Assembly: GCF_036241575.1 (NCBI RefSeq)
Contig: NZ_CP108455.1
Coordinates: 6,927,001-6,991,000, forward strand
Direction of reading: 5' to 3'
Length of the DNA: 64,000 nt
Origin: Streptomyces sp. NBC_01267
GTDB lineage: Bacteria > Actinomycetota > Actinomycetes > Streptomycetales > Streptomycetaceae
A program made the translations under genes and the position numbers. The notes beneath the pieces were generated by a model. It saw only the letters and a list, made by a program, of their open reading frames with translations, did not search any database and was not told where the DNA came from. Positions 44,134 to 52,574 of the stretch are shown one piece after another (positions within the stretch are counted from its first letter, which is position 1; every line of letters begins with the position of its first letter).

Positions 44134-47100
44134 GTGCACAGAAAACGGCTCAGAGCCCGGAAAGTACTCGCACTCCTCACCGGCGCACTGCTCACCGCGG
44201 CAACGCTCACCCTCACCGCCCCGAACGGCGCCTCGGCTGCCGACCCCGACACCCGCGTCGCACCGGCGGCCGAGGACTTCCAGCAGGTCACCCTGGCCAA
44301 GGGCGGGGAAGAGACCGGCGAACCCATGTCCCTCGCCGTGCTCCCCGACCGGAGCGTGCTGCACACCGCACGCAGCGGCGAACTACGGATCACCGACGCC
44401 GCGGGCAACACCCGGATCTCCGGCACCCTCCCCGTCTACAACCACGACGAGGAAGGACTCCAGGGCGTCGGCATCGACCCCGGATTCACCGAGAACCGCT
44501 TCATCTACCTCTACTACGCGCCCCCGCTGGACACCCCGGCCGGCGACGCGCCCGACAACGGCACCGCGGCCGACTTCGCGAAGTTCGACGGCGTGAACCG
44601 GCTCTCCCGTTTCGTACTGAAGACGGACGGCACCCTCGACAGCGCCAGCGAGAAGAAGATCCTCGACGTCCCGACCAGCCGCGGCATCTGCTGCCACGTC
44701 GGCGGTGACATCGACTTCGACGCCCAGGGAAACCTGTACCTCTCGACCGGTGACGACTCGAACCCCTTCGCCTCCGACGGCTTCACCCCCATCGACGAGC
44801 GGCCCGACCGCAACCCGGCGTACGACGCACGGCGCTCCGCGGGCAACACCAACGACCTGCGGGGCAAGATCCTCCGGATCAAGGTCGAGGACGACGCGTC
44901 GTACTCGATCCCGGACGGGAACCTCTTCCCCGTGGGCACGGACAAGACCCGCCCGGAGATCTACGCCATGGGCTTCCGCAACCCCTTCCGGTTCAGCGTC
45001 GACAAGGCCACCGGCATCGTGTACGTCGGTGACTACGGGCCCGACGCGGGCGCCGCCGACCCGAAGCGCGGTCCGGCCGGACAGGTCGAGTTCGCCCGGG
45101 TCACCAAGGCGGGGAACTTCGGCTGGCCGTTCTGCACCGGCAAGAACGACCCCTATGTCGACTACGACTTCGCGACCGGCACCTCGGGTGCCACCTTCGA
45201 CTGCGCGGCCCCGAAGAACACCTCGCCGCACAACACCGGACTGACCGACCTGCCGCCCGCGCAGGAGGCCTGGATCCCGTACGACGGCGGGTCCGTGCCC
45301 GAGTTCGGCGACGGCTCCGAGTCCCCGATGGGCGGGCCCGTCTACCACTACGACGCGAACCTCGACTCGCCGGTCAAATTCCCGCAGGCCTACGACGGCG
45401 ACTTCTTCGCCGGTGAGTTCGGCCGCCGCTGGATCAAGCGCATCACTTCGTCCGACGACGGCACCGTCCAGTCCATCAACCCCATTCCGTGGACCGGCAC
45501 CCAGGTGATGGACATGGCCTTCGGGCCGGACGGCGCGCTGTACGTCCTCGACTACGGAACCTCCTGGTTCGGCGGGGACGAGAACACCGGGCTCTACCGC
45601 ATCGAGAACGCCACCGGCGGCCACTCGCCCGTCGCCGAGGCATCGGCGAGCAAGACCTCCGGCACGGCGCCGCTGCGCACCACCTTCTCCTCGGCGGGCA
45701 CCACCGACGCCGACGGCGACGCCCTCACCTACAGCTGGGACTTCGGCGACGGCGGCACCTCCACCGAGGCCGATCCCACCCACACGTACAAACAGAACGG
45801 CACCTACACCGCCACCGTCACCGCCGAGGACCCCACCGGGCGCACCGGTTCGGCGAGCGCCCACGTCACGGTCGGCAACACCGCGCCGAAGGTGACGCTG
45901 GACCTGCCCGGTGACGGGCAGCTGTTCACCTTCGGCGACGAGGTCCCGTTCAAGGTGACCGTCACCGACCCGGAGGACGGCGCGATCGACTGCGCCAAGG
46001 TCGAGGTGCGGTTCATCCTGGGCCACGACAGCCACGGCCACCCCATCACCACCGCCAACGGCTGCTCCGGCACCATCAAGACCGCGATCGACGGCGGGCA
46101 CGACCCCAACGCCAATGTGTTCGGGGTCATCGACGCCTCGTACACCGACGGCGGGGGCGGCGGCCAGGCCGCGCTCACCGGCCACGACCAGGCCCAGCTC
46201 CAGCCCAGGCACCGGCAGGCGGAGCACTTCACCGGCTCCTCCGGCATCACGATCCAGGAGAAGGCCGGTGCCGAGGGCGGCAAGACGGTCGGTGACATCC
46301 AGAACGGCGACTGGATCTCCTTCAAGCCGTACATCCTGGACGGCTCCACCAAGCTCACCGCGAGAATCGCCTCCGGCGGCTCGGGCGGCTTCCTCGAAGT
46401 ACGGACCGGCTCGGCCACGGGGCAACTGCTCGGCTCCGCACCGGTCCCGGTGACCGGCAGCTGGGACACCTTCCAGGACATCGACGTACCGCTGCGCGGC
46501 GTACCGAAGAAGGCCACCGAACTCTTCCTGGTCTTCAAGGGCGGCGACGGGGCGCTCTACGACGTCGACGACTTCGAGATCTCCAGCACCCCGGTGGACC
46601 GGACGGCCAAACGGGTCCTGGTCTTCTCCAAGACCGCCGGGTTCCGCCACGACGCCATCCCCGACGGCATCGCGGCGCTCAAGGAACTCGGCAAGGGCAG
46701 CAACATCACCGTCGACGCGACCGAGGAGGCCGGCCAGTTCACCACCAGCAACCTCGCCCGCTACGACGCGGTGGTCTTCCTCTCCACCACCGGTGACGTC
46801 CTCGACGCCGACCAGCAGAAGGCGTTCGAGAACTACATCACCACCGGCGGCGGCTACCTGGGCGTGCACGCCGCGGCCGACACCGAGTACGACTGGCCGT
46901 TCTACGGCGGGCTCGTGGGCGCCTACTTCGACTCGCACCCGCAGATCCAGCCGGTGACGGTACGCGTCGAGGACCGCACCAACCCGGCGACCGCGCACCT
47001 CGGTGACAGCTGGGAGCGCACCGACGAGCTGTACAACTACCGCACCAACCCGCGCAAGCAGACCCACGTCCTGGCCACCCTGGACGAGACCACCTACACC

Positions 47101-47838
47101 GGCGGCACCATGAAGGGCGATCACCCGATCGCCTGGTGCCAGACCTACCAGGGCGGGCGGTCCTTCTACACCGGGCTCGGCCACACCAAGGAGTCCTACG
47201 CCGACCCGGCCTTCCGCCAGCACCTCCTCGGCGGACTGCGCTACGCCGCAGGGCAGGTCAAGGCGGACTGCAAGCCGGAATCCGGCTACCGCACGATCTT
47301 CAACGGCAAGACCCTGGACGGCTGGAAGCAGGCGGGGCCGGGGAAGTTCGACGTCGTCGACGGTGAACTGCGCTCCGACGGTGGCATGGGGCTCCTCACC
47401 TACCAGGCGAAGGAACTCGGCTCCTACTCGCTGAAACTCGACTGGAAGATGACCGGCGACGACAACTCGGGTGTCTTCGTGGGCTTCCCCGAGTCCGACG
47501 ACCCCTGGTCGGCCGTCGACAACGGCTACGAGGTGCAGATCGACGCCACCGACGCCCCCGACCGCACCACCGGAGCCGTCTACACGTTCAAGTCGGCGGA
47601 CCTGAAGGCCCGTGACCGGGTGCTCAGGCCGCCCGGCCAGTGGAACACCTACGAGATCCGGGTGGCGGGGGAGCGGCTCACCGTCTTCCTCAACGGGGTG
47701 AAGATCAACGACTTCACCAACACCGACCCGGCGCGCAGCCTGAAGGACGGCTACATCGGCATCCAGAACCACAGCTCCGACGACCACGTGTCCTTCCGGG
47801 ACATCCAGCTCAAGGAGCTGCCGCCGCCGGTGGCGTGA
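44134..47838 (+). CDS. Secreted multidomain sugar dehydrogenase - PKD - CBM6-like - ThuA - DUF1080 protein
   Basis: 1234 residues from GTG 44134, six bases after GGAGG; a longer frame to 44050 would bury the signal peptide (LLTGALLTAATLTLTAPNGASA). Domains by residue: quinoprotein glucose/sorbosone-dehydrogenase propeller 35-490 (YNHDEEGLQGVGIDPGF, GFRNPFRFSVD); PKD 495-585 (YSWDFGDGGTSTEADPTHTY); a beta domain to about 680; CBM6-like 690-825 (GDWISFKPYILDG, YDVDDFEI); ThuA amidotransferase-like 830-1045 (KRVLVFSKTAGFRHDAIPDG, GGGYLGVHAAAD, RSFYTGLGHTKESY); DUF1080 1050-1234 (FNGKTLDGWKQAG, NSGVFVGFPE, NGYEVQID). ThuA and DUF1080 families are linked to 3-keto-glycoside breakdown. It sits between the sugar-uptake operon and the Ebo operon. 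Confidence 0.93.
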   Translation: MHRKRLRARKVLALLTGALLTAATLTLTAPNGASAADPDTRVAPAAEDFQQVTLAKGGEETGEPMSLAVLPDRSVLHTARSGELRITDAAGNTRISGTLPVYNHDEEGLQGVGIDPGFTENRFIYLYYAPPLDTPAGDAPDNGTAADFAKFDGVNRLSRFVLKTDGTLDSASEKKILDVPTSRGICCHVGGDIDFDAQGNLYLSTGDDSNPFASDGFTPIDERPDRNPAYDARRSAGNTNDLRGKILRIKVEDDASYSIPDGNLFPVGTDKTRPEIYAMGFRNPFRFSVDKATGIVYVGDYGPDAGAADPKRGPAGQVEFARVTKAGNFGWPFCTGKNDPYVDYDFATGTSGATFDCAAPKNTSPHNTGLTDLPPAQEAWIPYDGGSVPEFGDGSESPMGGPVYHYDANLDSPVKFPQAYDGDFFAGEFGRRWIKRITSSDDGTVQSINPIPWTGTQVMDMAFGPDGALYVLDYGTSWFGGDENTGLYRIENATGGHSPVAEASASKTSGTAPLRTTFSSAGTTDADGDALTYSWDFGDGGTSTEADPTHTYKQNGTYTATVTAEDPTGRTGSASAHVTVGNTAPKVTLDLPGDGQLFTFGDEVPFKVTVTDPEDGAIDCAKVEVRFILGHDSHGHPITTANGCSGTIKTAIDGGHDPNANVFGVIDASYTDGGGGGQAALTGHDQAQLQPRHRQAEHFTGSSGITIQEKAGAEGGKTVGDIQNGDWISFKPYILDGSTKLTARIASGGSGGFLEVRTGSATGQLLGSAPVPVTGSWDTFQDIDVPLRGVPKKATELFLVFKGGDGALYDVDDFEISSTPVDRTAKRVLVFSKTAGFRHDAIPDGIAALKELGKGSNITVDATEEAGQFTTSNLARYDAVVFLSTTGDVLDADQQKAFENYITTGGGYLGVHAAADTEYDWPFYGGLVGAYFDSHPQIQPVTVRVEDRTNPATAHLGDSWERTDELYNYRTNPRKQTHVLATLDETTYTGGTMKGDHPIAWCQTYQGGRSFYTGLGHTKESYADPAFRQHLLGGLRYAAGQVKADCKPESGYRTIFNGKTLDGWKQAGPGKFDVVDGELRSDGGMGLLTYQAKELGSYSLKLDWKMTGDDNSGVFVGFPESDDPWSAVDNGYEVQIDATDAPDRTTGAVYTFKSADLKARDRVLRPPGQWNTYEIRVAGERLTVFLNGVKINDFTNTDPARSLKDGYIGIQNHSSDDHVSFRDIQLKELPPPVA

Positions 47839-47855
47839 CGCCGCGGCCAACAGCC

Positions 47856-47894
47856 GGCGGCGGGCGGGGAGACGCCGAATCCCCGCCCGCCGCC
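47856..47894. terminator. 14-bp GC hairpin terminator
   Basis: Arms 47856-47869 and 47881-47894 pair perfectly around an 11-base loop, just after the multidomain gene and 31 bases before the next start. It probably separates that gene from the Ebo operon, partially or fully. Confidence 0.8.
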
Positions 47895-47925
47895 CTCCAC
47901 CAGCACCCAGCCAGGGAGGCAGTCC

Positions 47926-49194
47926 GTGACAGCACGGCCCGCACGCACCGGAGTCTGGTTCATCGGAGCACGTGGCTCAGTGGCCACCACCGCGGTAGCG
48001 GGGTGTGCGGCGGTCACCGCAGGGCTCCACCCGGCGACCGGGATGGTCACCGAGACACCGCCGTTCGTCCCGGCGGGGCTTCCGCCGCTCGCCTCCCTGG
48101 TCTTCGGCGGGCACGACACGGCTAGCTGCCCGCTGCCGAAGCGGGCCGAGGCGCTGGCCGAGGGAGGGGTACTGCCGCACGGGCTGCCGTCGGCCGTGCG
48201 CAGTGAACTGGCCGCCGCGGACCGGGAGATCAGGCCCGGCGGCCCGCTCCCCGGTGACACCCGCACCGACGAGGAACTCGTCACCGCCTTCGCCGCCGAC
48301 CTCACGGCCTTCGTGCGGAGCCAGGACCTGGCCCGCGCGGTGGTCGTCAACGTGTCCTCCACCGAACCGGCCCCCGGTCCGGACGATCCCCGCCTGCCCG
48401 CCAGCTCCCTCTACGCGGCGGCTGCCCTCCGGGCCGGTTGCCCGTACGTCAACTTCACCCCGTCCACCGGCCTGCGCACCCCGGCCCTGGCGGTCGCCGC
48501 CGGAGCGAGCGGACTGCCGTACGCGGGGCGCGACGGGAAGACCGGCCAGACCCTGCTCCGCTCGGTCCTGGCACCGATGTTCGCCCAGCGCGCGCTGTCC
48601 GTACGCGCCTGGTCGGGCAGCAATCTCCTCGGCGGCGGCGACGGCGCGGCCCTCGCCGATCCGGCTGCCGCCGCCGCGAAGAACGCGGGCAAGGAACGGG
48701 TCCTCACGGACACCCTGGGCGCGGCCCCCGAGGGGGAGGTGCACATCGACGACGTGCCCGTGCTCGGCGACTGGAAGACGGCCTGGGACCACATCGCCTT
48801 CGACGGTTTCCTCGGCACCCGCATGGTCCTCCAGACGATCTGGCAGGGCTGCGACTCGGCACTCGCGGCGCCGCTGGTGCTGGACCTGGCCCGGCTGGTG
48901 GCCCGCGCCCACGAGGCGGGCCTCTCCGGGCCGCTGCCCGCACTCGGCTTCTACTTCAAGGATCCCGACGGGGGTCCGGCCGCCCTCTCCGAGCAGTACG
49001 GGCGACTCCTTGCCTTTGCCGAGCGGCTCGGGGAGGGCCCGCTCGCGGAGCAACCGCTCGGTGAGGACTCGCTCGGTGAGGATCCCCTCGTGGAGCAAGC
49101 GCTCGTGGAGCAACCGCTCGGGGGCGACCGACTGCCTGCTGACCGGGTGTCTGCCGGTCACCTGTCTGCCGATGGTGCGCGGGAAGGCCGGTGA
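47926..49194 (+). CDS. Myo-inositol-phosphate synthase-family protein (Ebo-cluster sugar phosphate cyclase slot)
   Basis: 422 residues from GTG 47926 with GGGAGG upstream. Family landmarks: dinucleotide site GVWFIGARGSVATTAVAG, NVSSTEPAP, YVNFTPSTGLRTPAL, the lysine motif GRDGKTGQTLLRSVLAP, and VLGDWKTAWDHIAFDGFLG with the aligned GDxK lysine. These enzymes cyclise glucose 6-phosphate to inositol phosphate through an NAD redox cycle. The last ~55 residues are low-complexity acidic repeats (GEDSLGEDPLVEQALVEQ) encoded by degenerate 15-18-base repeats at 49030-49160. It overlaps the UbiA gene by GTGA. Known Ebo clusters have a dehydroquinate-synthase-like cyclase (EboD) instead. Confidence 0.9.
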   Translation: MTARPARTGVWFIGARGSVATTAVAGCAAVTAGLHPATGMVTETPPFVPAGLPPLASLVFGGHDTASCPLPKRAEALAEGGVLPHGLPSAVRSELAAADREIRPGGPLPGDTRTDEELVTAFAADLTAFVRSQDLARAVVVNVSSTEPAPGPDDPRLPASSLYAAAALRAGCPYVNFTPSTGLRTPALAVAAGASGLPYAGRDGKTGQTLLRSVLAPMFAQRALSVRAWSGSNLLGGGDGAALADPAAAAAKNAGKERVLTDTLGAAPEGEVHIDDVPVLGDWKTAWDHIAFDGFLGTRMVLQTIWQGCDSALAAPLVLDLARLVARAHEAGLSGPLPALGFYFKDPDGGPAALSEQYGRLLAFAERLGEGPLAEQPLGEDSLGEDPLVEQALVEQPLGGDRLPADRVSAGHLSADGAREGR

Positions 49195-50120
49195 AGCCGG
49201 GCGCCTGGGCCGAACTGCTGCGGATCTCGGCCCTGTTCACGGTCCCCGGCGACGCCCTGGCCGGAGCCGCGGCGGCAGGGCTGCGTCCCGGCCGTGGCAC
49301 GGCGTACGCCGTCGGGGCCTCGCTCTGCCTGTACGAGGCGGGGATGGCACTCAACGACTGGGCGGACCGTGCGGAGGACGCCATCGACCGTCCGCACCGC
49401 CCGATCCCCTCGGGTCGCGTCACGCCGCGGGCGGCGCTGGCGACGGCGGGCGCCCTGACCGCGGCGGGCCTGGCCCTGTCCGCCCGTGCGGGCCGCCCCG
49501 CGCTGGCTGTGGCCACGGCGCTCGCGGGAACGGTCTGGGCCTACGACCTGAAGCTGAAGCACACACCGGCGGGTCCCGCGGCCATGGCGGCGGCCCGAGC
49601 GCTGGACCTGATGCTGGGCGCGACGGCGACGGGTCGGGCGGGTCCGGCGCGCCCGGGGGAGGGCCACGGCACCCGCCGGGCGCGTCACGCCTGGGGGGCG
49701 GCTGCGCTGCTCGCCACGCACACCTACGCCGTGACCTCGGTGTCCCGGCACGAGACACACGGCGGCTCGACGGCCGTGCCGATCGCCGCGCTGGCAGCCA
49801 CGGCGGCGCTGGGCTGCGCTGCGGTACGGAGCGGAGGCACCTCGGCTCCGACCGCCACCGCCACCGCCTCGGCCGTCACCGCCGCAGCCTCGGCCGTCAC
49901 CGCCGCCGGATATCTCGGCACCGCCGCCAAGCCCTACCTCCACGCCGCCCTCAACCCCTCCCCGGCGCTCACCCAGCAGGCGGTGGGCGGCGGCATCCGG
50001 GCCATGATCCCGCTCCAGTCAGCCCTCGCCGCCAGGGCAGGCGCCCCCGGCACCGCTGCGGCCCTGCTCGCCCTCGCCCCGCTCGCCCGCACCCTCGCAC
50101 GGAAGGTGAGCCCCACATGA
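49191..50120 (+). CDS. eboC: EboC-like UbiA-family prenyltransferase
   Basis: 309 residues, start GTG 49191 overlapping the previous stop. UbiA integral membrane prenyltransferases transfer a polyprenyl chain to an aromatic, sugar or other acceptor. The first aspartate motif is intact (ALNDWADRAEDAIDRPHRP, followed by IPSGRVTP). The second half has YDLKLKHTPAGPAAMAAARALDLMLGA, the characteristic segment of the EboC branch. An alanine-rich loop (ATATASAVTAAASAVTAAG) and about eight or nine hydrophobic helices follow. It is flanked by Ebo genes in a fully overlapping operon. Confidence 0.9.
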   Translation: MKPGAWAELLRISALFTVPGDALAGAAAAGLRPGRGTAYAVGASLCLYEAGMALNDWADRAEDAIDRPHRPIPSGRVTPRAALATAGALTAAGLALSARAGRPALAVATALAGTVWAYDLKLKHTPAGPAAMAAARALDLMLGATATGRAGPARPGEGHGTRRARHAWGAAALLATHTYAVTSVSRHETHGGSTAVPIAALAATAALGCAAVRSGGTSAPTATATASAVTAAASAVTAAGYLGTAAKPYLHAALNPSPALTQQAVGGGIRAMIPLQSALAARAGAPGTAAALLALAPLARTLARKVSPT

Positions 50121-51097
50121 GCCTCCGCCTCGGATACGGCACCAACGGCCTCACCGACCTGCGGATCGACGACGCACTGGGCCTCCTCGCCGATCTCGGC
50201 TACGACGGCGTCGGGCTGACTCTCGACCACATGCACCTCGACCCCGTCGCCCCCGGTCTCGGTGTCCGCACCCGGCAGTTGGCGCGCACCCTCGATCGGC
50301 TCGGTCTGGGCGTCACCGTCGAGACCGGCGCCCGCTACGTACTCGATCCGCGACGCAAACACGGTCCGTCCCTCCTCGAACCGGACCCGGACGACCGTGC
50401 CGTCCGGGTCCGGATGCTGGTACGGGCCGTGCAGGTCGCCGCCGACCTGGGCGCCCACGCCGTGCACTGCTTCAGCGGGACCCTGCCGCCCGGGACCGGC
50501 CGGGACGCGGCATGGCAGCGCCTCGCTCAGGCGCTCACCCCCGTCCTGGACGCCGCGCGCTCCGCCGGCGTACCGCTCGCCGTCGAACCCGAACCAGGCC
50601 ATCTCCTCTCCTGTCTCGCCGACTTCCATCACCTCCGCCGCATCCTCGGCGACCCGGAACCCCTCGGGCTCACCCTCGACATCGGACACTGTCAGTGTCT
50701 GGAACCGGCTCCGCCCGCCGACTGCGTCCGCGAAGCCGGCCCCTGGCTGCGGCACATCCAGATCGAGGACATGCGCCGAGGCGTCCACGAACACCTTCCG
50801 TTCGGCGAGGGCGAGATCGACTTCCCGCCCGTGCTCGAAGCGATCGCCGACTCCGGCTACCAGGGCCTGACCGTCGTCGAACTGCCCCGCCACTCCCACG
50901 CGGGCCCCGAACTGGCCCGTACCTCCCTGGACTTCCTCCGTGCGGCCCGGCCACAGGCACCGGCCCGGACGCAGGCAAAGCCACAGACGCAGGCAAAGCC
51001 ACAGACACAGGCAAAGCCACAGACACAGGCCCGGACACAGGGCCAGCCACAAACGCAGGCGCGCCCGCGGGGCCGGAAGGAGATCCCCACATGCTGA
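50117..51097 (+). CDS. Xylose-isomerase-like TIM barrel of the Ebo operon
   Basis: 326 residues; its ATG overlaps the UbiA stop (ATGA). The AP2Ec-type barrel has metal/substrate acids in PLAVEPEPGHLLSCL, LTLDIGHCQCLE, HIQIEDMRRGVHEHLPFGEGEIDFPPVL and VVELPRHSHAGPEL. The C-terminal ~50 residues (QAKPQT repeats) are encoded by an 18-bp tandem array and lie beyond the barrel. It overlaps eboA by 7 bases. Activity is unknown; isomerisation or epimerisation of a sugar or cyclitol phosphate would fit the neighbours. Confidence 0.9.
   Translation: MSLRLGYGTNGLTDLRIDDALGLLADLGYDGVGLTLDHMHLDPVAPGLGVRTRQLARTLDRLGLGVTVETGARYVLDPRRKHGPSLLEPDPDDRAVRVRMLVRAVQVAADLGAHAVHCFSGTLPPGTGRDAAWQRLAQALTPVLDAARSAGVPLAVEPEPGHLLSCLADFHHLRRILGDPEPLGLTLDIGHCQCLEPAPPADCVREAGPWLRHIQIEDMRRGVHEHLPFGEGEIDFPPVLEAIADSGYQGLTVVELPRHSHAGPELARTSLDFLRAARPQAPARTQAKPQTQAKPQTQAKPQTQARTQGQPQTQARPRGRKEIPTC
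50971..51024 (+). repeat. 18-bp in-frame tandem repeat x3
   Basis: GCAGGCAAAGCCACAGAC-type units repeat three times, with degenerate units to about 51057. They encode QAKPQT hexapeptides at the C-terminus of the TIM-barrel protein. Confidence 0.9.
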
Positions 51098-51702
51098 CGA
51101 CGCCCCTGATGACCCCTCTGATGACCCGCCAGGATCTGCTCGCACAGCTCTCCCCGGCATCCGGTGCCTGGCTGGGCGGGGCCGTTGCCGATGCCGAACA
51201 GCGCACGGCGGAATGGGAGGTGGGATTCGCCGCAGCAGGGCGCGCGTGCGGACCTGAGCACGCCGACGCCGTACGCGTCCTCCTCCTCACCGCGGCCCGC
51301 ACCGACCCCGCCACCCTCACCCGCCTCTACCAGCAGGGCTCGGCAGCCGAACGCCGCGCCGTACTCCTCGCCCTGCCGTACCTCGGCCTCGCACCCGGCG
51401 ACGGAACCCCACTGATCCAGGACGCGCTGCGCGCCAACGACACCCGGCTGGTCGCCGCGGCCGTCGGTCCGTACGCCACCGCCCACCTGGACCCGCACGC
51501 CTGGCGGCACGCCGTACTCAAGTGCCTCTTCACCGGGGTCCCCGTGAGCGCCGTGCACGGCCTGGACAGCCGCGCCCGTGGTGACGCCGAACTGGCCCGC
51601 ATGCTCGCCGACTACGCCGCCGAGCGCGCCGCAGCGGGCCGCGACATCCCCGTGGATCTCCACCGCGCACTGGCCCTGACCGCAGAGGAGCAGCAGATCT
51701 GA
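51091..51702 (+). CDS. eboA: EboA domain protein
   Basis: 203 residues, ATG 51091 seven bases after GAAGGAG and inside the end of the TIM-barrel gene. The sequence is all-helical, with the recognisable EboA segments EWEVGFAAAGRACGPEHADAVRVLLLTAA, ERRAVLLALPYLGL, LIQDALRANDTRLVAAAVGPYATAHLD and WRHAVLKCLFTGVPVSAVHGLDSRA. EboA has no known enzymatic activity; HEAT-like helical repeats suggest a scaffold. It is the diagnostic gene for the Ebo locus. It overlaps eboB by one base (TGATG). Confidence 0.88.
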   Translation: MLTTPLMTPLMTRQDLLAQLSPASGAWLGGAVADAEQRTAEWEVGFAAAGRACGPEHADAVRVLLLTAARTDPATLTRLYQQGSAAERRAVLLALPYLGLAPGDGTPLIQDALRANDTRLVAAAVGPYATAHLDPHAWRHAVLKCLFTGVPVSAVHGLDSRARGDAELARMLADYAAERAAAGRDIPVDLHRALALTAEEQQI

Positions 51703-52571
51703 TGCGTATCTTCGACCCCCACATCCATATGACCTCCCGCACCACCGACGACTACCAGGCCATGCACGAAGCAGGCGTACGCGCCCTGGTGGAACCCGCC
51801 TTCTGGCTGGGCCAGCCCCGCACGGCGCCGGAGAGCTTCTACGACTACTTCGACGCGCTCATCGGCTGGGAGCCCTTCCGCGCCGCGCAGTACGGCATCG
51901 CCCACCACTGCACGATCGCCCTCAACCCCAAAGAGGCCAACGACCCCCGCTGCACCCCGGTCCTCGACGAACTGCCCCGCTATCTCCGCAAGGACCAGGT
52001 CGTCGCCGTCGGTGAGATCGGCTACGACTCCATGACACCCGCCGAGGACACCGCGCTCGCCGCCCAGCTCCAACTGGCCGCCGACCACGGGCTCCCCGCC
52101 CTGGTCCACACCCCGCACCGCGACAAACTCGCGGGCCTGCACCGCACCATCGACGTCGTCCATGAATCGGACCTTCCCCCGGACCGTGTCCTGCTGGATC
52201 ACCTCAATGAGACGACCGTAGAGGACGCCACTGACAGCGGCTGCTGGCTCGGCTTCTCGATCTACCCCGACACCAAGATGGACGAGGACCGGATGGTCAG
52301 CGTCCTGCAGACCTACGGAACCGGGAAGATCCTGGTCAACTCGGCGGCGGACTGGGGAAAGAGCGACCCGCTCACCACCCGCCGGGTTGCCGTGGCCATG
52401 CTGAAGGCGGGCTTCACCGAGGACGACGTCGACGAGGTCCTGTGGCGGAACCCGGTCGCGTTCTACGGCCTCAGCGGCCGTCTCCAGCTCGATGTCCCCG
52501 ACGCCGCGGGCGCACCGGCCACGCACGAGGGCAACTCCGTCCTCCGCGGCGCCCCGAGGACCGGGGACTGA
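51702..52571 (+). CDS. eboB: EboB, TatD-family metal-dependent hydrolase
   Basis: 289 residues from ATG 51702. The TatD barrel ligands are visible: HxH in FDPHIHMTSRTTDDY, glutamate in VAVGEIGYDSMT, histidine in LVHTPHRDK, histidine in VLLDHLNE and aspartate in VNSAADWGKSDP. TatD proteins are nucleases or amidohydrolase-like hydrolases; the Ebo branch has been linked to metabolite movement rather than DNA. It follows eboA with 1-base overlap and precedes eboE by 3 bases. Confidence 0.92.
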   Translation: MRIFDPHIHMTSRTTDDYQAMHEAGVRALVEPAFWLGQPRTAPESFYDYFDALIGWEPFRAAQYGIAHHCTIALNPKEANDPRCTPVLDELPRYLRKDQVVAVGEIGYDSMTPAEDTALAAQLQLAADHGLPALVHTPHRDKLAGLHRTIDVVHESDLPPDRVLLDHLNETTVEDATDSGCWLGFSIYPDTKMDEDRMVSVLQTYGTGKILVNSAADWGKSDPLTTRRVAVAMLKAGFTEDDVDEVLWRNPVAFYGLSGRLQLDVPDAAGAPATHEGNSVLRGAPRTGD

Positions 52572-52574
52572 GCC

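Noticed and set aside
44383..47850. An 1155-codon open frame antisense to the multidomain secreted gene
   Set aside because: It is a compositional shadow with Val/Gly/Glu-rich unstructured sequence and no family motifs; the plus strand has clear domains and a ribosome-binding site.
50971..51024. CRISPR-like direct repeats
   Set aside because: Units are contiguous with no spacers, lie inside a coding region and keep the frame. The arrays at 4454, 61935 and 63277 likewise have no spacers, and no cas gene is present.
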